This document shows, in pieces, positions 33,364-45,457 of a stretch of 64,000 nt of DNA. A program made the position numbers and the translations under genes. This DNA is from Pochonia chlamydosporia 170. Its lineage: Eukaryota > Ascomycota > Sordariomycetes > Hypocreales > Clavicipitaceae. The stretch covers positions 1,612,001 to 1,676,000 of the forward strand of contig NC_035793.1 in NCBI RefSeq assembly GCF_001653235.2. The letters are read 5' to 3'. The notes below the pieces were generated by a model. That model ran no database searches, was not told the DNA's origin, and worked only from the letters and a program-made list of their open reading frames with translations. The first letter of the stretch is position 1; each line of letters starts with the position of its first letter.

Positions 33364-36128
33364 ATGAGCGGGCAGCCTCCCCCTGGGGCACCAGCTGCCA
33401 ACTATGCCGCGCCGCCTGCAACATCCCCAGCCGGCCCTGCTCCTGCAACAACAGGTGCTGCAGGAACGACTGGAAGCGCCATGTCGAACCAGAATCTGAA
33501 TCAGATTGTAAGTGATCAAATGAGGACGAAAGCTTTCGTTGGTCGCGGATGCATTCTCAACTATATCTTGTGTCTGTTTTCATGTTTCTCTCCATCAAGG
33601 TCTCTCACGTCACGACCAAATCATTGCTAGACGTCCTGCTTGCTTTCACCAGTCTCTAACCCGCCGGCGAAATATCCTAATCCCCTTTGATGATTCACCT
33701 CTGGACTCAATGTCATCCCGTCGTGCTCAAACATACTCACAGGTGTGGAATTTGTGATTTGCGCGGGGTTGTGAGCTTCTCCTTGTGTTCATTGCACGAC
33801 ACCACTTGGCTTACTTATCTCGTCGCCGCCTCTCGCTAACCAGTGACCTTTCATCAAAATTTGTTTGCTAACATTTCACGTTTGTTAGGTCACCGATTAC
33901 CTCCTGAAAAGAGGTTTCAATCGCACAGAAGAGATCTTCCGCCAGGAGTCTAAACACTTAGGGCCAGATGGGAAGCCCATCCAGCAGCTGGCCAATATTG
34001 GCCCCAAGAAGTATCAAAAGGCATTCAAGCTTTTGAAAGAGTGGGTAGACAACAACTTAGAGCTGTACAAAGTGAGTTTCCTCAACGTCAGTGATGGCTT
34101 TCGTATGACTAATACACATAAATAGTTTGAGCTATCGAAGCTTCTCTGGCCAATGTTTGTCTATTCATTTCTCGAACTTGCAGGGCATGGTTACGCAGAG
34201 GATGCCAAAGCATTTCTTAAAGAATTGAGCACATACTTCCAAGCTGTGCACGCTGATGACCTGAAAACATTCTCAACGATTTCCTTACCACAGCATGTCG
34301 CTGAGAATCCTACCGCAAAATTATACAAAGAAAACAAATACCGAATACCACTAAACCAACACGCCACCGGTGATTTATTTAACTTTTTGGAGCGAGAATC
34401 CGAGCAGGGGGGATCTGTCATTCGCCAGCTGCTTGTCACCTATTGCCAAATTGATTCAACCGCCCGTGGCCCCATTACCCCTTTCAGCTTCGAGGCTGTC
34501 TTCCGACGTTCCAAGAATGCCGATATTGAAGAAGTTGACGCCAAAGAAGGTATTCCAGGTGTCAATATCGGGCTGTCTAACAAAGATATCCTAGACCCTG
34601 CTCAACCCCTCAAATTGGGCCCTTTGCCAATGGACCCCGATCTGCGGGACGACGTACGCGCCGAACTTGAGGACGAGGAAAAGCGAAATCCGCCTGTAGA
34701 AGGCACGAGTAGCATGCTGGAAGACTTTGACCAGAAGATTAAGCGCGAGGAAGATGCAGATGCCCCTAGCAGGGCCGACTTACCCTTACCGCCGTCTCGA
34801 CCGCGAGACATTATGCTCGAAATGCAGAGGGTGCGGGAAAATCGTGATCGCTTCAAGATCGATGGCCGAACTGGTGGCGTTGGAACATCCGTCAGCGCAT
34901 GCATGTTTACATTTCACAATACGTTTGGGACGTGAGTTAATGCCCTTTACTCTGACACTATTCCTCCCTCTTTGCTCTAACCAAATGTATTAGCGTATCA
35001 TGCATGGACTTCTCCGATGATGGCCAGCTAGTCGCTGCTGGCACCAGCGAGTCTTATATTCGAGTCTGGTCACTCGATGGCAAGGGTCTTCCGACTATGA
35101 ACGCACACGAAAAGGACGCCAAATTTAACAGTCGCAAGCTGATTGGGCATGCGGCATCAGTTTACGACGTTTCTTTTTCAGAATCAGCATCCGGTCCAGC
35201 TCAGAAGCTGTTTGGCGATGACGGCCGGCACAATCCTGCAATGGACGGCAGACCCAAACTTCTTCTGTCTTGCTCAGCTGATGGCCATGTGCGATTGTGG
35301 TCGTTGGAGTCTTGGACATGTCTCTGTCTCTACAAGTCTCATGATGGTCCTATATATCGTACGCTTTGGGGACCGCACGGACATTATTTTATCAGCGGCG
35401 GTTACGACAAGGCGCTACGTGTGTGGATGCAAGACCATGCTTCACCACAGCGGCTCTTGGTAGGACATGACACTGCTATATCTGCCATTTGCTGGCATCC
35501 CAATGGCATGTATGTCTTTTCCGCGTCTGATGAGACAGACAAGTCTATTCGAATGTGGTCTGTGGTGACTGGAGCTTGTGTTCGAGTCTTTGCTGGCCAT
35601 GCCGATTACATTACAGCCCTTGAGTGCGCTCCAAATGGCAAGATTCTAGCCAGCGCCGATCTAGCTGGTAATATCTTCTTCTGGGACCTTAGCAAGGGCA
35701 CTCGTATCAAGCGTTCACGCGGTCATGGCCGGGGTGGCATTTGGTCTCTGAGCTTTAGCGTGGAGTCAAACGTCTTAGCCTCAGGTGGACAAGACGGAAC
35801 AGTAAGACTCTGGGATGTTGAAGAGCCTGTTGACCCCCAAAAGGCTGCTGCTCAAGCCGGCCTGGAAGCCGCTGCAGCTTCCGCGGCTGGCGATGGTGCA
35901 ACCACAGCCGGAGTGGCTGCAGATGCTTCTCGCGCCAGTGCTTCCGCTCCTGGGCAGTCTGCCGCTGCCCCAACGTCCACAGGGACTCAAAAGAAGAAGG
36001 GCAAGGAGGTCATGGTGACGCATGATCAAATCAGTGCCTTCCCAACAAAGAAGACGCCAGTCATGAGAGTTAAATTCACACGAATGAACCTCGTTATGGT
36101 CGGCGGTTGCTACGATCCCGAGCGATAG
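33364..36128 (+). CDS. taf5: Transcription initiation factor TFIID subunit 5 (TAF5)
   Basis: WD40 scaffold subunit of TFIID and SAGA in the nucleus. I join 33364..33507, 33889..34071, 34126..34931 and 34994..36128, all in frame, 755 residues. Residues 1-48 are Pro/Ala-rich. A LisH motif ([20 protein letters not shown]) starts at 49, followed by the TAF5 NTD2 domain ([18 protein letters not shown] ... [12 protein letters not shown]). An acidic linker leads to WD40 repeats from about 380 on ([76 protein letters not shown]). The last repeat is interrupted by an Ala/Ser-rich insertion before [15 protein letters not shown]. Intron 1 is unusually long (381 nt) and lies exactly at the LisH boundary. 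Confidence 0.93.
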
Positions 36129-36815
36129 GAGAGTTCGGTTGTAGACTTGCCAAAATTAGGAGACAGATCGTGGATCTGTGAGAGTATGCTTCCATCGAGG
36201 ACACAGTCATTGGCCGCGCGGCGAACGGCTAAGCGCCTTAATAGGAGGAAGCTCAGCAGGGCAACAGTAGGAGAAATAAATGGAGGCACGATATGCACGG
36301 CGTAAAGGTATTGGACTGCCCTTGACCGGCGTTCGGGGTTGGTAATTTGTATCCAGGGGATGGCTTCTAATTTTGGGACGGAAGCTTTGGTGGAAAGACG
36401 AGAGTCTTGCTAGACTTGATTGCATCCGTTATTGTAAATGTATAGATAACTTCATGAGTGAGCCATATCAGGACTCAATATGGTGAACAATTTAGATGCA
36501 ACAGTCTAAAATTTCGAGTCAGTATAACTGTGTGCCATCGTAGATTCCACCAAAAAATCTCGCCACGAGCAGTAAGAATATCATGGAATATACATGTGCC
36601 TCAAGGACATGCTTTGGGAGCTCGGCCAAAGTGGGGCAGATACTCAAGTTGTCAATTGAAGATGCCAGTCCAAGGTGGAGCGTTACGCAAGTGACTTGCG
36701 CCCACTGCCTTGAGCGTCACCTTCAACCACACCTCATCGTCATCTTACATCAGAGTCCCTTCGACTTCTTACCAATCCGGCACCGCATTTCCCACGCGGC
36801 CGCATATACTCAGCC
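36129..36815. other. Intergenic region TAF5-VPS5
   Basis: About 0.69 kb between two plus-strand genes, holding the 3' end of TAF5 and the promoter of VPS5. No gene-like frame is seen. Confidence 0.5.
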
Positions 36816-38612
36816 ATGGATGTCGAAGAGTCGCCATGGGCCGATTCGGGCCAGAGCTCCCAGCAAGCCTCCCAGACTGATACTGCGAGCTCCAAGCCAT
36901 CAGCATCACAAGGTGCTTCTCCGGCACCTCGCCCATCGCGCGGGCCCCGTCGCCTTGTTGCTCAACCTACCCGACTGGAAGCCGTCGAGGATCCGTTGGG
37001 TCCTTTGAGTGCCTCAGCTGATGACAATGACGGCGCTTCAGACGCCCCGCCTGTACCGCCGCAAAAGGAGCAGATGGTAATCCGAACGACTATGCCCCAG
37101 CAGCAACAGCCCCGGCGGCCGATTGACCCTCATCATGTGGATGATGATGAGTTCAAAAGCCCTGGAGGTCCACGAGCACCTCCTCCAGTCGACGCCGCGA
37201 GACCGAGCAGCGTGCGAAGCAACACACAACCAAGTGTCAGCGTTGAGCAGGCGTCTAAGCCCTCGTTTCATATCACTGTCGGCGATCCAGTCAAGATTGG
37301 TGACTTGACAAGCTCACACATTGTGTACTCTGTCAGAACAAAGGTTAGTTTTTTCCAATCCCATTCTTTTCGAAGATATACTGACCAGGCCGTGCACTGT
37401 AGACCACTTCTCGAGCTTACAAGCAACCCGAGTTCGAGGTGAAGCGACGATACCGCGACTTCCTCTGGCTGTACAACACTCTCCATGCCAACAACCCCGG
37501 CAGTATCGTCCCTCCACCTCCCGAGAAGCAAGCAGTCGGTCGATTTGACAGCAATTTCGTCGAAGCTCGCCGAGCTGCCCTGGAAAAGATGCTGAACAAG
37601 ACTGCCGCCCATCCCACGTTGCAACATGACGCTGACTTGAAGCTATTTCTCGAGAGTGAAGCTTTCAATACTGATATCAAACACAGAGAACACAAGGAGC
37701 CTATTCCTACTGAAAGCAAGGGTGTTCTGGGATCCTTGGGCATTAGCGTCGGGCGAGGAGACAAGTTCGTTGAGCAAGACGATTGGTTCCATGATCGCAA
37801 GGTATATCTTGACGCTTTGGAAAATCAACTCAAGGGACTGTTAAAGGCTATGGAAACAATGGTTGGACAACGCAAGATGATGGCTGAGGCGGCTGGCGAT
37901 TTCTCGGCTTCTCTGCATGCTCTCTCCACCGTTGAACTATCACCGTCCTTGTCCGGACCTTTGGATGCGTTGTCTGATCTCCAGCTCACTATCCGAGATG
38001 TATATGACAGACAAGCTCAGCAAGATGTTCTGACCTTTGGTATTATTATCGAGGAGTATATTCGTCTCATTGGCTCCGTAAAGCAGGCTTTCACCCAGCG
38101 TCAAAAGGGTTTCTATGCCTGGCACTCTGCTGAATCTGAGCTCCAAAAGAAGAAAACTACTCAGGATAAGCTACTTCGGCAGGGCAAGAGTCAACAAGAT
38201 CGCTTAAACCAAATGAATGCGGAGGTTGGCGAGGCAGAGAAGAAAGTGCATCAAGCGAGATTGCTCTTTGAGGAGATGGGTCGATCTTTGAAAACGGAGA
38301 TTGATCGGTTCGAAAAAGAAAAGGTGGAGGACTTCAAGAGCGGAGTTGAAACATTCCTTGAGAGTGCTGTCGAAGCACAGAAGGAGGTAAGAATTAGCTT
38401 CAACAATCGGCGTGTGCGCCCCCTGATTCCGAACTATTTGCTTACACATTTGATAGCTCATTGAAAAGTGGGAGACGTTCTTAATGCAGCTTGATGCAGA
38501 GGATGACGAGTCGGTCTTCTATCGGCCGCCAGTATTTCAACAGCAGTCGAAGCCACCGGGTGATACGGCAATTGACCGGGCTAGGGCGAGGATGGATGAG
38601 GATTCTGACTAA
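36816..38612 (+). CDS. vps5: Sorting nexin Vps5 (retromer)
   Basis: Membrane-bending retromer subunit that recycles cargo from endosomes to the Golgi. I join 36816..37343, 37403..38386 and 38457..38612, phase 0 throughout, 555 residues. The N-terminal 145 residues are Pro/Ser/Gln-rich and disordered. A PX domain at about 147-265 has the phosphoinositide-binding pattern VKRRYRDFLWLYNTL and the following PPPPEK loop. A BAR domain at about 285-535 is strongly helical (YLDALENQLKGLLKAMETMV, FGIIIEEYIRLIGSVKQAF, ESELQKKKTTQDKLLRQGKS). The last exon finishes the BAR helix (LIEKWETFLMQLDAEDDESV). Confidence 0.93.
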
Positions 38613-38946
38613 GATAATGATGGCATCTCAGTAGCGGCTAGTCTTTTGTCAACAATACTCTTGTCACAGTAACGATTACGGGCGGCACCATGTGGAGTTG
38701 GAGTCGGAGCTACGCTTTGATCGTAAAATCCAGAGACATCATTTATTTATCTTTTGTTCCCCGATATCGTACAAGCTCGGTGGGCTGGTTATTGTACATA
38801 TTGTGAATATCCTCCTCCAATCAATCCCATTGCTAAAGTCCGCACTCTATTCCAAACTGCCTTGCTATGCTCCTTTCTCCAGCATATAACCCCAGCCCTG
38901 ACATCAATGCTCATTCTTCCACCATCACATTCCTTTCTCTCAAAAT
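38613..38946. other. Convergent 3' region VPS5/bL31m
   Basis: About 330 nt between two stop codons on opposite strands. It is AT-rich and contains no supported gene. Confidence 0.5.
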
Positions 38947-39438
38947 TTACTTTCTCCTCGTAGGCGACTTCTTTGGCCCCGAATCCTTCATGGTATTCGC
39001 ATCCTGCGGCGCATACCCGGTAATCAAATCCGCAAATCCATCCACCGCCTCGCTCGCCGCCTCAGGCGCCGCCCCATCCTCAGACTGAGCAGTAGCGTCA
39101 AAAGCACGACCGAATCGCTCACGGAAAGCCGCCAATTTACCCGCCTCGTCCAATTCCACGTTTCGGAGGGACTTCTCGCTCGGTTGCCATAGGAGAGTGT
39201 TGCGGGTATCTTTGGCAGCGCGGTAGATTGGGTTGGGCGATGTGGTACGCATGGTGTAGGTTGAGCCGTCGGAGAGGGTGACAAGCTGTGTGAATGTGTA
39301 TGGTCGTCGGGGACGAGGGATGAATGTCGCGTGGCGGACTTGGATGGCGAGGCTGGTACGTTGCCTTGTTGAGCTTTTGGCCTGTGCGAGAGTAGTTCGT
39401 GAGGGCGCAATGGCCATTGTGGATGGGATTTTTCCCAT
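38947..39438 (-). CDS. mrpl36: Mitochondrial ribosomal protein bL31m
   Basis: Single exon, 163 residues from 39438, or 156 from Met39417 (MAIAPSRTT). Large-subunit protein of the mitochondrial ribosome. The N-terminal 35 residues are basic and Ser/Thr-rich, without acidic residues after Met39417, as in a mitochondrial presequence. The core RRPYTFTQLVTLSDGSTYTM and the following RTTSPNPIYRAAKDTRNTLL with WQPSE match the bL31m family. The C-terminal extension (Ala/Glu-rich, ending in KKSPTRRK) is usual for filamentous fungi. Confidence 0.85.
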   Translation of the reverse strand: MGKIPSTMAIAPSRTTLAQAKSSTRQRTSLAIQVRHATFIPRPRRPYTFTQLVTLSDGSTYTMRTTSPNPIYRAAKDTRNTLLWQPSEKSLRNVELDEAGKLAAFRERFGRAFDATAQSEDGAAPEAASEAVDGFADLITGYAPQDANTMKDSGPKKSPTRRK

Positions 39439-39804
39439 TATGAAAATACGTCCCGCTGGGGTCGTGGTTTCTCCTCTATGTGTTTGTGGTTTGAGGACAC
39501 GGGCGAATGTTCAAGTTTTGTCCCCTGGGTTGTAGTTTGAAGTGATGATCCCTGAGCTGTTGGTGGTTGTCGCAAAATTTCCGGGCCGGTGCTCGCACCC
39601 ACATTGCCTGAGTCCTAGTATGTGCCTTGCATGCTCTTATCGATAAGAATTTTGCCCATGCTTCGTCGAAAGCACATGCGTTGAATCCAGCCGCTAAACT
39701 TGCCCAACCCAGATTCGGTCCGGTCGTTCCTTCAACAAGCGTCAATTTACCTCTTGCAGAAGAGAATACGTTTCGTCAAATAGCATAATGAGCTCTAGGA
39801 TACA
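39439..39804. other. Divergent promoter between bL31m and the flavin-reductase-like gene
   Basis: 366 nt between the two starts. Nothing else is seen in it. Confidence 0.5.
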
Positions 39805-40777
39805 ATGAGGAACGCTTGCAGGAGTTTGCGCCATGTTCCAGTGGGGCAGTTGTGTGGAGGATCATCATGGAGAGGGAATTGCCGTGCTCGGCGGTCGGTG
39901 ATTGTGGAGGGTAGGAGGGGATATTTCTTGATGCCGCTGTTCAAGGGCGCTTATGATGCTTTTACGGGAGCAATTGAGATTGGGGGATGGATAACGGGGC
40001 GGCAACAATTGCCGCTGCGCTCAGCAGCAGGAGAGTCTGGGGGTGACTCGAGGACATCCATGACTAGTCGTGAGTATCTTTTCCAAAGGTGCGGTTTACA
40101 CGTCGTTTACTAATGATTTCTATCCAGGAGCAGTATCAACAAACTTCCAGACCTCAGCCTCACATCAGTCATGGAAAGTATCGTCTCCAAAAGCGCCGAC
40201 AGCAAATCCGGACGCCGAAACCAGCCTGTCCGAACAAGTCCGCTCTGTCCTCCGACTCTTCACAAACCCAATCGTTGTATGTACAGCGACTCATGATGGT
40301 GTCCCTCGAGCCATGACCATGTCATCGTTTACATCATTGACGTTGTCGCCCACGCCTCTCGTTTCCTTCAACATTGCCACACCAAGCCGAACCCTGGATG
40401 CCATCACGTCCAGTCAAGAGTTCAACATTCACGTTTTGGCGGGCGATGAAAGCGGCGCTGCAGTCGCTGACCATTTCACACGGGGCAACATGGATGGTGT
40501 ATTTGACACTATCGAGGGAGCGACCTATACGGCGGGCACGAACGAAGATGGCAGACCTTCAGCACCGTTATTAAAAGGAGAGGGAGTGCTGAGGGTTCTT
40601 CGGTGCAAGCTGTTACAAGACGGCGCTATGGGGGGCTTGGTGCGTGTACGAGACCATGTGATTGTCGTGGGGGAGGTTGTCGAGATGATACCAGGGAACA
40701 AGACGAAGAGTTTTGGATTGGCTTATGCGGATAGAAGGTATAGACAGGTGGGGGCTGTGATTGAGGACGAGCAGTAG
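39805..40777 (+). CDS. Flavin-reductase-like FMN-binding protein
   Basis: I join 39805..40069 and 40128..40777 across a 58-nt intron (donor GTGAGT, branch ACTAAT, acceptor CCAG), 304 residues. The flavin reductase-like (FMN-binding split-barrel) domain covers about 120-300, with VRSVLRLFTNPIVVCTATHD, GVPRAMTMSSFTSLTLSPTP, LVSFNIATPSRTLDAI and FNIHVLAGDESGAAVADHF. The N-terminal 45 residues are rich in Arg and without acidic residues at first, which suggests a mitochondrial presequence. The true start may instead be the Met just before the intron (MTSRAVSTNF). Members reduce free flavin with NAD(P)H for partner monooxygenases, or act as such alone; the partner is not evident here. Confidence 0.8.
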
Positions 40778-42341
40778 ATGGTTGTTGTGGTTGTTGCAAC
40801 CCTGGTTTCCTTTGTTTGGGCGTTATGGAAGAGAAGGTGTGTACTATATTGTGGGCGTGTATTGTGTTTGGTAGACAGCATTGACGCATTCAGCGTTTAT
40901 TTTTGTCAGGAGAAGGCTCGAAGCCAGCGTCTGTTTGCTACATAACCAGACAGTTGATACGCCGTCGAATAGCATAGTAGTTAAAACGCAATGCGGAAAG
41001 CTACCTGAAGCAGGACAGAGACAAACGAACAATGAAGTGTAGACAGTATGAAGCAATGCTATGGGTTACCGGGCAGCGCCAGAGTCAAAAACTCTATGTC
41101 TACCTACATACGGAGCAATTACTTTCCAAATGGCACTGTACTATGCTGATGCGTCATGCTCTTTTCGTCTGCCCTCAGGTTGAATTCGGGTTTGGCCCAA
41201 CAAAGTGGATCCGGTGTCATGCAGGCGTACGGGACCCAGTTCGCCGCCCGCCCACCAACAGACCGGAGAGAATGTCGTGGAATACTCAGTATCTGGCACC
41301 TGTCTGCAGGAACGGGGCAACAAAGCAAGTTCTCCCTACTGTTTGACAAACACGAGAATTCCGGGCGTCGTGCAACGCACATTTGCGCACTCCTACGACT
41401 TGCATTTCGACGATTCGGCCGCCGACTAGTGGCAATGACGCTTTTGTCTGGCATAATGCGAGGCTGCAACAGGAAAATCCAAGTGGATGCCTTTGACACC
41501 AGACCCTTCAAACCGACTGGACTAGAATTCAAGTGGCACTAGGCCCCTCACAGCCTCGCCACAGGGACCAGTTGACCCCTCAGCCTTTCAGTTGGAGAAA
41601 AAAAAAGTGAGGCAACCAGACTATAGCAACAAAGGAAGAGAATGGCAAAAATGTCACTGGGGGAACCACAGACAATAAGCTTTGCATCGCAGGAATCATG
41701 ATAACGCTCCAGAGCACCCCAATGTCTTCGCGAAACCTCTGGAACAAGAGCTGGTGCTGTTTGACAGCGGTGTAAAAGTGTCAAATCTGGTCAACATGGT
41801 CTGGTGGAGCTGACCGACTCAACCAACATGGGGATGGAGAGCCTTGTACTTTGAGCGTTTGTTTGGGGTCCAAAGTACTTTCTGGGCAGCTTGAGCTTGG
41901 ACAAACGGCTCAGCAGGTGGTGCTAGAAGGCTCCAGTGCTTGCGCACCCTGGATAAAGGCGCTAGACCACACTGTGGCATCAGAACCCAGAGCAACGTGC
42001 TAATTTGGACTTACACCTGCAGCCGCTCCCAGCGCCAGCGCCCGGTAGCACTGCCCCGCAACCAATCAGCGTGGGGCTCGTCGTTGCTGTGGAAAGGCAC
42101 CAGCCGTAGAATCTCATGGAATCTCGACTTTCTGAGGCCGGGAGCAAGCAGAGCACCACTTTGAGCAGCCCTTTTTTAGTTCTTGCCTTCTTTTCTTCCC
42201 CTCGACTTCAGATCTTCCCCTTCATCTCTCTCCATCCTCTCACATTCCTCCCACCTCTCAAATCTAAACTAGCCCATCGAGACTTTGTGTTCTCACTTGG
42301 AGCTTGAATCAAATTCCTTTTCTTTTATACCAAGCGTCTAG
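40778..42341. other. Upstream region of HSP90
   Basis: About 1.6 kb with no convincing gene. Minus- and plus-strand frames at 41.1-41.5 kb overlap each other and lack motifs. The part nearest HSP90 has a CCAAT box at 42062-42066 and a GAA-spaced motif at 42109-42121. The sequence from 42170 is pyrimidine-rich (TTCTTCCCCTCGAC, TCATCTCTCTCC), as is common before highly expressed fungal starts. Confidence 0.5.
42109..42121 (+). promoter_or_regulatory. Possible heat-shock-element-like motif
   Basis: Two GAATCTC units lie 10 bp apart (GAATCTCATGGAATCTC), giving GAA triplets at the spacing used by heat-shock factor. The intervening inverted TTC units are imperfect, so this is a weak candidate. A CCAAT box lies 45 nt upstream. 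Confidence 0.3.
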
Positions 42342-42629
42342 GTAAGCTTCACTGGCCCTGCGTTGTCCCGCCACCTCGGCAGCTTGCACTTCTTGTTTTC
42401 CTACTCTCGTCCCATATTCCTTGGGGCAGTACTTGTCTTGGACAGTGTTAAAGGCGAAAGCTGGAGCTAGAGGCCAATTGCCTAGAAGCGGTCTAGGATT
42501 GTAGTTCTTGCAAAAGGACAGCCTGCTCTTCGCCTCTGTCCTCACAGTTCCTAGGCAACCTTGCGGGCACATTTAACTGGCCAGTTCTCAAACATCTTGC
42601 GAACAGTCAACTAACACCTACTTTTACAG
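42342..42629 (+). other. Intron in the HSP90 5' leader
   Basis: Donor GTAAGC at 42342, branch CTAAC at about 42610 and acceptor TTTACAG ending at 42629, 28 nt before the ATG. The 288-nt size is larger than the coding intron. The short open frames inside it are not coding. Confidence 0.65.
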
Positions 42630-42656
42630 ACAATTCCACTTTAGATACCCTTCACC

Positions 42657-44833
42657 ATGTCTGAGACTTTCGAGTTCCAGGCTGAGATCTCTCAGCTTCT
42701 CTCCCTCATCATCAACACCGTCTACTCCAACAAGGAAATTTTCCTGCGAGAAATCGTTTCCAATGCCTCCGATGCTTTGGACAAGATCCGATACAAGGCT
42801 CTGTCCGACCCCACCCAGCTCGACTCTGGAAAGGATTTGCGCATTGATATCATTCCCAACAAGGAGGCCAAGACCTTGACCATCCGGGATTCCGGTATTG
42901 GTATGACCAAGGCTGTAAGTCACACGAAATCCCCAAAATAATTTATTGGGCGTCAAAACTGACCGATTCTGAATAGGACCTTGTCAACAACCTGGGTACC
43001 ATTGCCCGCTCCGGTACCAAACAGTTCATGGAGGCTTTGACAGCTGGTGCCGATGTTTCCATGATTGGTCAGTTCGGTGTCGGTTTCTACTCTGCCTACC
43101 TTGTCGCCGACAAGGTTACCGTCGTCTCCAAGAACAACGATGACGAGCAGTACATCTGGGAGTCCAGCGCTGGTGGCACATTCAACATCATCGCTGACAC
43201 CGAGGGTGAGCAGCTCGGCCGTGGTACCTCCATCATCCTTCACCTCAAGGACGAGCAGGCTGAGTACCTGAACGAGAGCAAGATCAAGGAGGTCATCAAG
43301 AAGCACTCCGAGTTCATTTCTTACCCTATCTACCTGCACGTCCAGAAGGAGACCGAGAAGGAGGTCCCTGATGAGGATGCTGAAGCTGAGGAGGTCAAGG
43401 AAGATGCTGAGGACGACAAGAAGCCCCGCATCGAGGAGGTTGACGATGAGGATGAGGACAAGGAGAAGAAGAAGAAGACCAAGAAGGTCAAGGAGACCAC
43501 CATTGAGGAGGAGGAGCTCAACAAGCAGAAGCCCATCTGGACTCGCAACCCTCAGGATATCACTCAGGAGGAGTATGCTTCCTTCTACAAGTCCCTCTCC
43601 AACGACTGGGAGGACCACCTTGCTGTCAAGCACTTCTCCGTTGAGGGTCAGCTCGAGTTCCGTGCCATCCTCTTCGTTCCCAAGCGTGCTCCCTTCGATC
43701 TCTTCGAGACCAAGAAGACCAAGAACAACATCAAGCTCTACGTCCGCCGTGTCTTCATCACCGATGATGCTACCGAGCTCATTCCTGAGTGGCTCAGCTT
43801 CGTCAAGGGTGTTGTCGACTCTGAGGATCTTCCCCTCAACTTGTCTCGTGAGACTCTCCAGCAGAACAAGATCATGAAGGTCATCAAGAAGAACATTGTC
43901 AAGAAGTCTCTTGAGCTCTTCCAGGAGATTGCTGAGGACAAGGAACAGTTCGACAAGTTCTACAGTGCCTTCTCCAAGAACTTGAAGCTCGGTATCCACG
44001 AGGATTCTCAGAACCGCCAGGTCCTTGCCAAGCTCCTGCGTTTCAACTCCACCAAGTCTGGCGATGAGATGACCTCTCTGTCCGACTACGTCACTCGCAT
44101 GCCCGAGCACCAGAAGAACATGTACTACATCACTGGCGAGTCTATCAAGGCCGTCTCCAAGTCCCCCTTCCTTGACACCCTCAAGGAGAAGGGTTTCGAG
44201 GTCCTCTTCCTTGTTGACCCCATTGACGAGTACGCCATGACTCAGCTCAAGGAGTTCGAGGAGAAGAAGCTCGTTGATATTACCAAGGACTTCGAGCTCG
44301 AGGAGACCGACGAGGAGAAGAAGGCTCGTGAGGAAGAGGAGAAGGAATACGAGAGCCTGGCCAAGAGCCTGAAGAATGTCCTCGGCGAGAAGGTCGAGAA
44401 GGTCGTCGTCAGCCAGAAGCTCGGCCTCTCCCCTTGCGCCATCCGAACTGGCCAGTTCGGTTGGTCTGCCAACATGGAGCGTATCATGAAGGCTCAGGCT
44501 CTCCGTGACACCTCCATGTCCAGCTACATGTCTTCCAAGAAGACCTTTGAGATCTCCCCCAAGTCTCCTATCATCCAGGAGCTCAAGAAGAAGGTTGAGG
44601 CTGATGGTGAGAACGACCGCACTGTCAAGTCCATCGTCCAGCTTCTGTTCGAGACCTCCTTGCTCGTCTCTGGCTTCACCATTGAGGAGCCCGCTGGCTT
44701 CGCTGAGCGCATTCATAAGCTCGTCCAGCTCGGTCTTAACATTGAGGAGGACGACTCCGCCCCCACTGAGGCCCCTGCCGAGGCTGCCCCTGCCGCCGAG
44801 ACTGGTGACAGCGCCATGGAGGAGGTTGACTAA
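42657..44833 (+). CDS. hsp90: Molecular chaperone HSP90
   Basis: Cytosolic ATP-dependent chaperone. I join 42657..42914 and 42977..44833, 704 residues, the normal length. The N-terminal GHKL ATPase has [37 protein letters not shown] and [16 protein letters not shown] charged linker (Asp/Glu/Lys, about 210-265) follows. The middle domain includes [20 protein letters not shown] and the catalytic-loop region [13 protein letters not shown]. The C-terminal dimerisation domain ends in MEEVD, the docking site of TPR co-chaperones, showing this is the cytosolic form. The codons are strongly biased to C-ending forms (GAG, AAG, GTC, CTC), as expected of a highly expressed gene. Confidence 0.97.
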
Positions 44834-45457
44834 ATGTCTTCAGCATGTACACTTGAACAGAAGATATAAAAAAGTTTACACGGAGTTGGACGGTTTTTTA
44901 GAGCAAATGGTCTCTGGAACGTGTTTATGGCTTTTGAATTTTTATTTCCTTGCGTTCAATGCTTTGCTTGGCCATAATTCCCTGGCGATCCTCCGGTACG
45001 GGATGGAGCGGGGTGTACTTTACCAGCTAGCTATGATTATGAGGTAGACGGATGAATGAAATGGCACAAACAAACTTGGGCACATGACCCGTGAATGATG
45101 TGATTGTGATGTGTATGCCAATTGCAAAGCTGCCGGAGCTGTACCTGATTGCTGCTGTTGCAGTGGTAAATGGCCGTGCCTTCAATGTGTTCATGTAAGA
45201 GAGGGTATCGGCATATTTACGTCAGGACTGTTGATTTTGCTCTGGCAAGCATGGATTGAAGCCACATGAAGTCATTTGTAGAGTATAGGTCGAACCGTTT
45301 ACAGTATTTTCACAACATAACACTATACACCACAAGCATGTTAAACACAACGGGGAACTGATGTAAACGGGTATCTTAAAAAGCGAAAGCTAGAATATAT
45401 TGCACACGCGGCAATGGGCCCTTCAACCCAGTATGCATATGTGTGAAAAGATGACGG
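44834..45457. other. Convergent 3' region HSP90/sterol acyltransferase
   Basis: About 0.62 kb between stop codons on opposite strands. AT-rich 3' UTR-like sequence on both sides; no gene seen. Confidence 0.5.

Noticed and set aside
42953..44716. 587-codon Leu/Asp-rich open frame antisense to HSP90
   Set aside because: It mirrors the strong codon bias of HSP90 on the opposite strand; the composition (runs of Leu, Val, Asp) is a shadow effect.
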